DNA of 64,000 nucleotides from Curtobacterium pusillum (GTDB lineage: Bacteria; Actinomycetota; Actinomycetes; Actinomycetales; Microbacteriaceae). Position 1 is the first letter of the stretch. The number at the start of each line of letters is the position of its first letter. Below the pieces are notes generated by a model. The model saw only the letters and a list, made by a program, of their open reading frames with translations, had not been told where the DNA came from and searched no databases. Location of the stretch: contig NZ_VDZH01000001.1 in the NCBI RefSeq assembly GCF_007673235.1, positions 943,251 to 1,007,250 of the forward strand, written 5' to 3'. A program made the translations under genes and the position numbers. Shown here one piece after another: positions 62,667-64,000 of the stretch.

Positions 62667-62689
62667 TGTCAACTTGCGTAACTAAGTCG
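62667..62689 (-). promoter_or_regulatory. GH42 operon promoter region with operator motif
   Basis: On the minus strand CGACTTAGTT (62689-62680) is followed eight bases later by a perfect -35 box TTGACA (62672-62667). No clear -10 hexamer is seen at 17 bp. The ten-base motif is identical to that inside the importer promoter at 55757-55766. Confidence 0.55.
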
Positions 62690-62704
62690 CTCGTGCCTCG
62701 TGGC

Positions 62705-63853
62705 TCAGAACCGCAGGAGTCTCCGCACGGCCAGGACGGCGGCCGCCCGGGCCCATTCCGAGAACTCGAACGGCTGCACGACCACCGTGACCGCGGGTTC
62801 GTAGGGACGGAGCCCCTTCCGGAACGCCGCGTCGACCTCGGCACGGGCGATGTCGTACACGGGCAGGCCGTCCCCGGTCAGGACGATCGACTCCGGGTCC
62901 ACCAGCGTCACCACGGTGGACAGGAGGACCCCGAGAGCTGTGCCGGCGTCCCGGAAGGCCTCGAGTGCGGCTTCGTCCCCTGCGCGGGCGAGGTCCACGA
63001 CGGCGCCGTACGACGTGTCGTCGTGCCCGGCGTTCCGCGCGATGATCGAGCTCGGGAGGTACCCGGAGACGCAGCCCTCGTGCCCGACACCGCAGTCCGG
63101 TCCCCCGCCGTACACCGGCAGGTGCCCGACCCGACCGAATCGACCGTGGGCGCCCTCGGAGACCTCGCCGTTCGTAACGAGGCCGAAACCCACACCGGCA
63201 CCCACCGTGACGAGGGCCATCGAGCCCACGCCGGCGCCGGCACCGATCCAGTGCTCCTTGGCCGTCAGGGCGTCGACGTCGTTCACCGTGAACGTCGTCA
63301 GGCCGGTCCGCGCCTCGAGCATGGAGGACAGGGGGACGTCGCGCCACCCGAGGAACTGCGACACCTCGACCACGGTCACACCGTCACGCGTCACGACGTC
63401 ACCCGGGACCGAGACACCGAGGGAGGAGATCGCCGGCGATGCCGCACGGAGCCGCTCGGTCACCTCCGCCACCTGCTGCACCAGTGCATCGGGGGAAGGG
63501 TCCCGCAGCGTCTCCTCGTGCAGGGCCAGGACCCGTCCCGCGAGGTCCGTCACCGCGGCGTACAGCCGGTCCTGGGTGAGCTTCACCCCGAGGAACTCCC
63601 ACACGCCCTCACTCGTCCGGAGCAGCTCCGACGGACGGCCCGTGGCTCCGCGGACGTCCGTGCCGACCTCGATGACGAAGCCGTGCTCCTGGAGCGTCCG
63701 GACCGCCCGCGTGAGGCTCGCCCGCGACAACCCGAGCGCACGCGCGATCTCGGCACGGGAGAGCACCCCGTGCACGAGGATCTCGCGCAATGCCGCCCGC
63801 GTGGCATCGGTCAACACCGGCCAGGTGGCTGCACGGTCGAGCTGGTTGGTCAC
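62705..63853 (-). CDS. ROK-family transcriptional repressor
   Basis: A 382-residue ROK regulator with an N-terminal winged helix (about 12-75, GVLSRAEIARALGLSRASLT) and a C-terminal sugar-kinase-like fold (about 85-380; GVSVPGDVV, GAGVGFGLVTNGEV, HGRFGRVGHLPVYGG). The zinc motif CxCGxxGC reads CGVGHEGC, so the second Cys is Val and the following Glu is Ser; metal binding may be weakened. TAGGAT lies seven bases before the GTG and no Shine-Dalgarno is seen, suggesting a leaderless mRNA. It stands directly upstream of the GH42-GH36 operon, and its probable operator motif is shared with the importer promoter, so it is the local carbohydrate repressor. Confidence 0.9.
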   Translation of the reverse strand: MTNQLDRAATWPVLTDATRAALREILVHGVLSRAEIARALGLSRASLTRAVRTLQEHGFVIEVGTDVRGATGRPSELLRTSEGVWEFLGVKLTQDRLYAAVTDLAGRVLALHEETLRDPSPDALVQQVAEVTERLRAASPAISSLGVSVPGDVVTRDGVTVVEVSQFLGWRDVPLSSMLEARTGLTTFTVNDVDALTAKEHWIGAGAGVGSMALVTVGAGVGFGLVTNGEVSEGAHGRFGRVGHLPVYGGGPDCGVGHEGCVSGYLPSSIIARNAGHDDTSYGAVVDLARAGDEAALEAFRDAGTALGVLLSTVVTLVDPESIVLTGDGLPVYDIARAEVDAAFRKGLRPYEPAVTVVVQPFEFSEWARAAAVLAVRRLLRF

Positions 63854-63860
63854 CGGGTGA

Positions 63861-63866
63861 TCCTAT
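63861..63866 (-). promoter_or_regulatory. -10 hexamer of the ROK gene
   Basis: TAGGAT on the minus strand, seven bases before the GTG at 63853. It fits a leaderless transcript. No clear -35 box is present upstream, where the rRNA terminator palindrome begins about 20 bases away. Confidence 0.35.
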
Positions 63867-63887
63867 TGCCAGACCCCCGGGAACGCA

Positions 63888-63921
63888 GGGAACCCCTGAC
63901 CAGTACTGGTCAGGGGTTCCC
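63888..63921. terminator. 34-bp perfect palindrome, rRNA operon terminator
   Basis: GGGAACCCCTGACCAGT and its exact complement follow each other without spacer. It begins 17 bases past the 5S rRNA 3' end and protects the downstream ROK gene from read-through. No T tract follows. Confidence 0.8.
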
Positions 63922-63938
63922 TGGTCTTGCAACGTTGA

Positions 63939-64000
63939 GTCCGGCGGCGTCCTACTCTCCCACAAGGTCCCCCTTGCAGTACCATCGGCGCTGAGAGGCT
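63939..64000 (-). rRNA. 5S ribosomal RNA, 3' part, cut by the window end
   Basis: Read on the minus strand, the sequence AGCGCCGATGGTACTGCAAG, then GGGAGAGTAGGACGCCGCCG, followed by GAC is the conserved 3' half of actinobacterial 5S rRNA (loop E, helix IV and the closing strand of helix I). About 60 bases are inside the window; the rest and the presumed 23S and 16S genes lie to the right. Confidence 0.93.

Noticed and set aside
60407..63994. Very long plus-strand open frame across the GH42 and ROK genes
   Set aside because: It is antisense to two well-supported genes and even enters the 5S rRNA.

Overview
The window is from a high-GC actinobacterium, most likely a member of the Microbacteriaceae such as Curtobacterium. 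This is inferred from strong G/C at third codon positions, actinobacterial gene families (a DUF6507/WXG100-like gene, ABC-2 exporters with NarL-type two-component systems), several probably leaderless genes with a TANNNT hexamer six or seven bases before the start codon, and a 5S rRNA 3' end at the right edge. No species marker is complete, so the genus is a guess.

Layout. 1-3.6 kb: a LysR regulator, an ADP-ribosylglycohydrolase divergent from an NrtR-type degenerate-Nudix repressor with two matching operators between them, and a membrane protein. 3.6-7.1 kb: a cell-wall recycling operon of RpiR-family regulator, murQ and a MurP-like PTS EIIBC. 7.1-8.5 kb: a gene-poor junction with a hexamer repeat and long G and C runs.

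8.5-29.8 kb is a dense defence island. It holds a single-chain restriction-methylation enzyme of lower GC, a decayed mcrBC pair, a two-gene operon with a DUF262/HNH protein carrying an alkyltransferase-like domain, and a translationally coupled three-gene operon: a NERD-UvrD helicase, a 2661-residue protein joining DEDDh exonuclease, TerB-like, BRCT, HEPN-like, transglutaminase-like, DUF4011, SF1 helicase, Vsr-like and DUF3320 regions, and an unrecognised 661-residue partner. This three-gene unit is the best candidate for an undescribed system.

29.8-34.9 kb: a decayed small membrane gene, an ABC-2 exporter translationally coupled to a NarL-type sensor kinase and regulator, and a hypothetical gene. 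35-40.4 kb: a divergent peptide-like cluster with two related small proteins (one resembling a nitrile-hydratase-type leader), a third small protein, two ABC export systems and an orphan LuxR regulator whose receiver lacks its phospho-acceptor Asp. 40.4-43.9 kb: a quinone oxidoreductase, an AraC regulator, a short-chain dehydrogenase and a hypothetical protein. 43.9-47.9 kb: a type VII secretion-style module with three related small membrane proteins.

48-63.9 kb: a glycan utilisation locus with two GH36 alpha-galactosidases, a GH2 beta-mannosidase, a GH42 beta-galactosidase, a full dipeptide/oligosaccharide-type ABC importer and a ROK repressor. A shared 10-bp motif in the two operon promoters is a likely ROK operator. 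The gene set fits uptake and intracellular trimming of galactomannan or similar galactosides. The window ends in the 3' part of a 5S rRNA on the minus strand with its terminator palindrome. A short dispersed element (GGACTGGAGGC...GCCTCCAGTCC and half copies) occurs between genes and also inside coding sequences.
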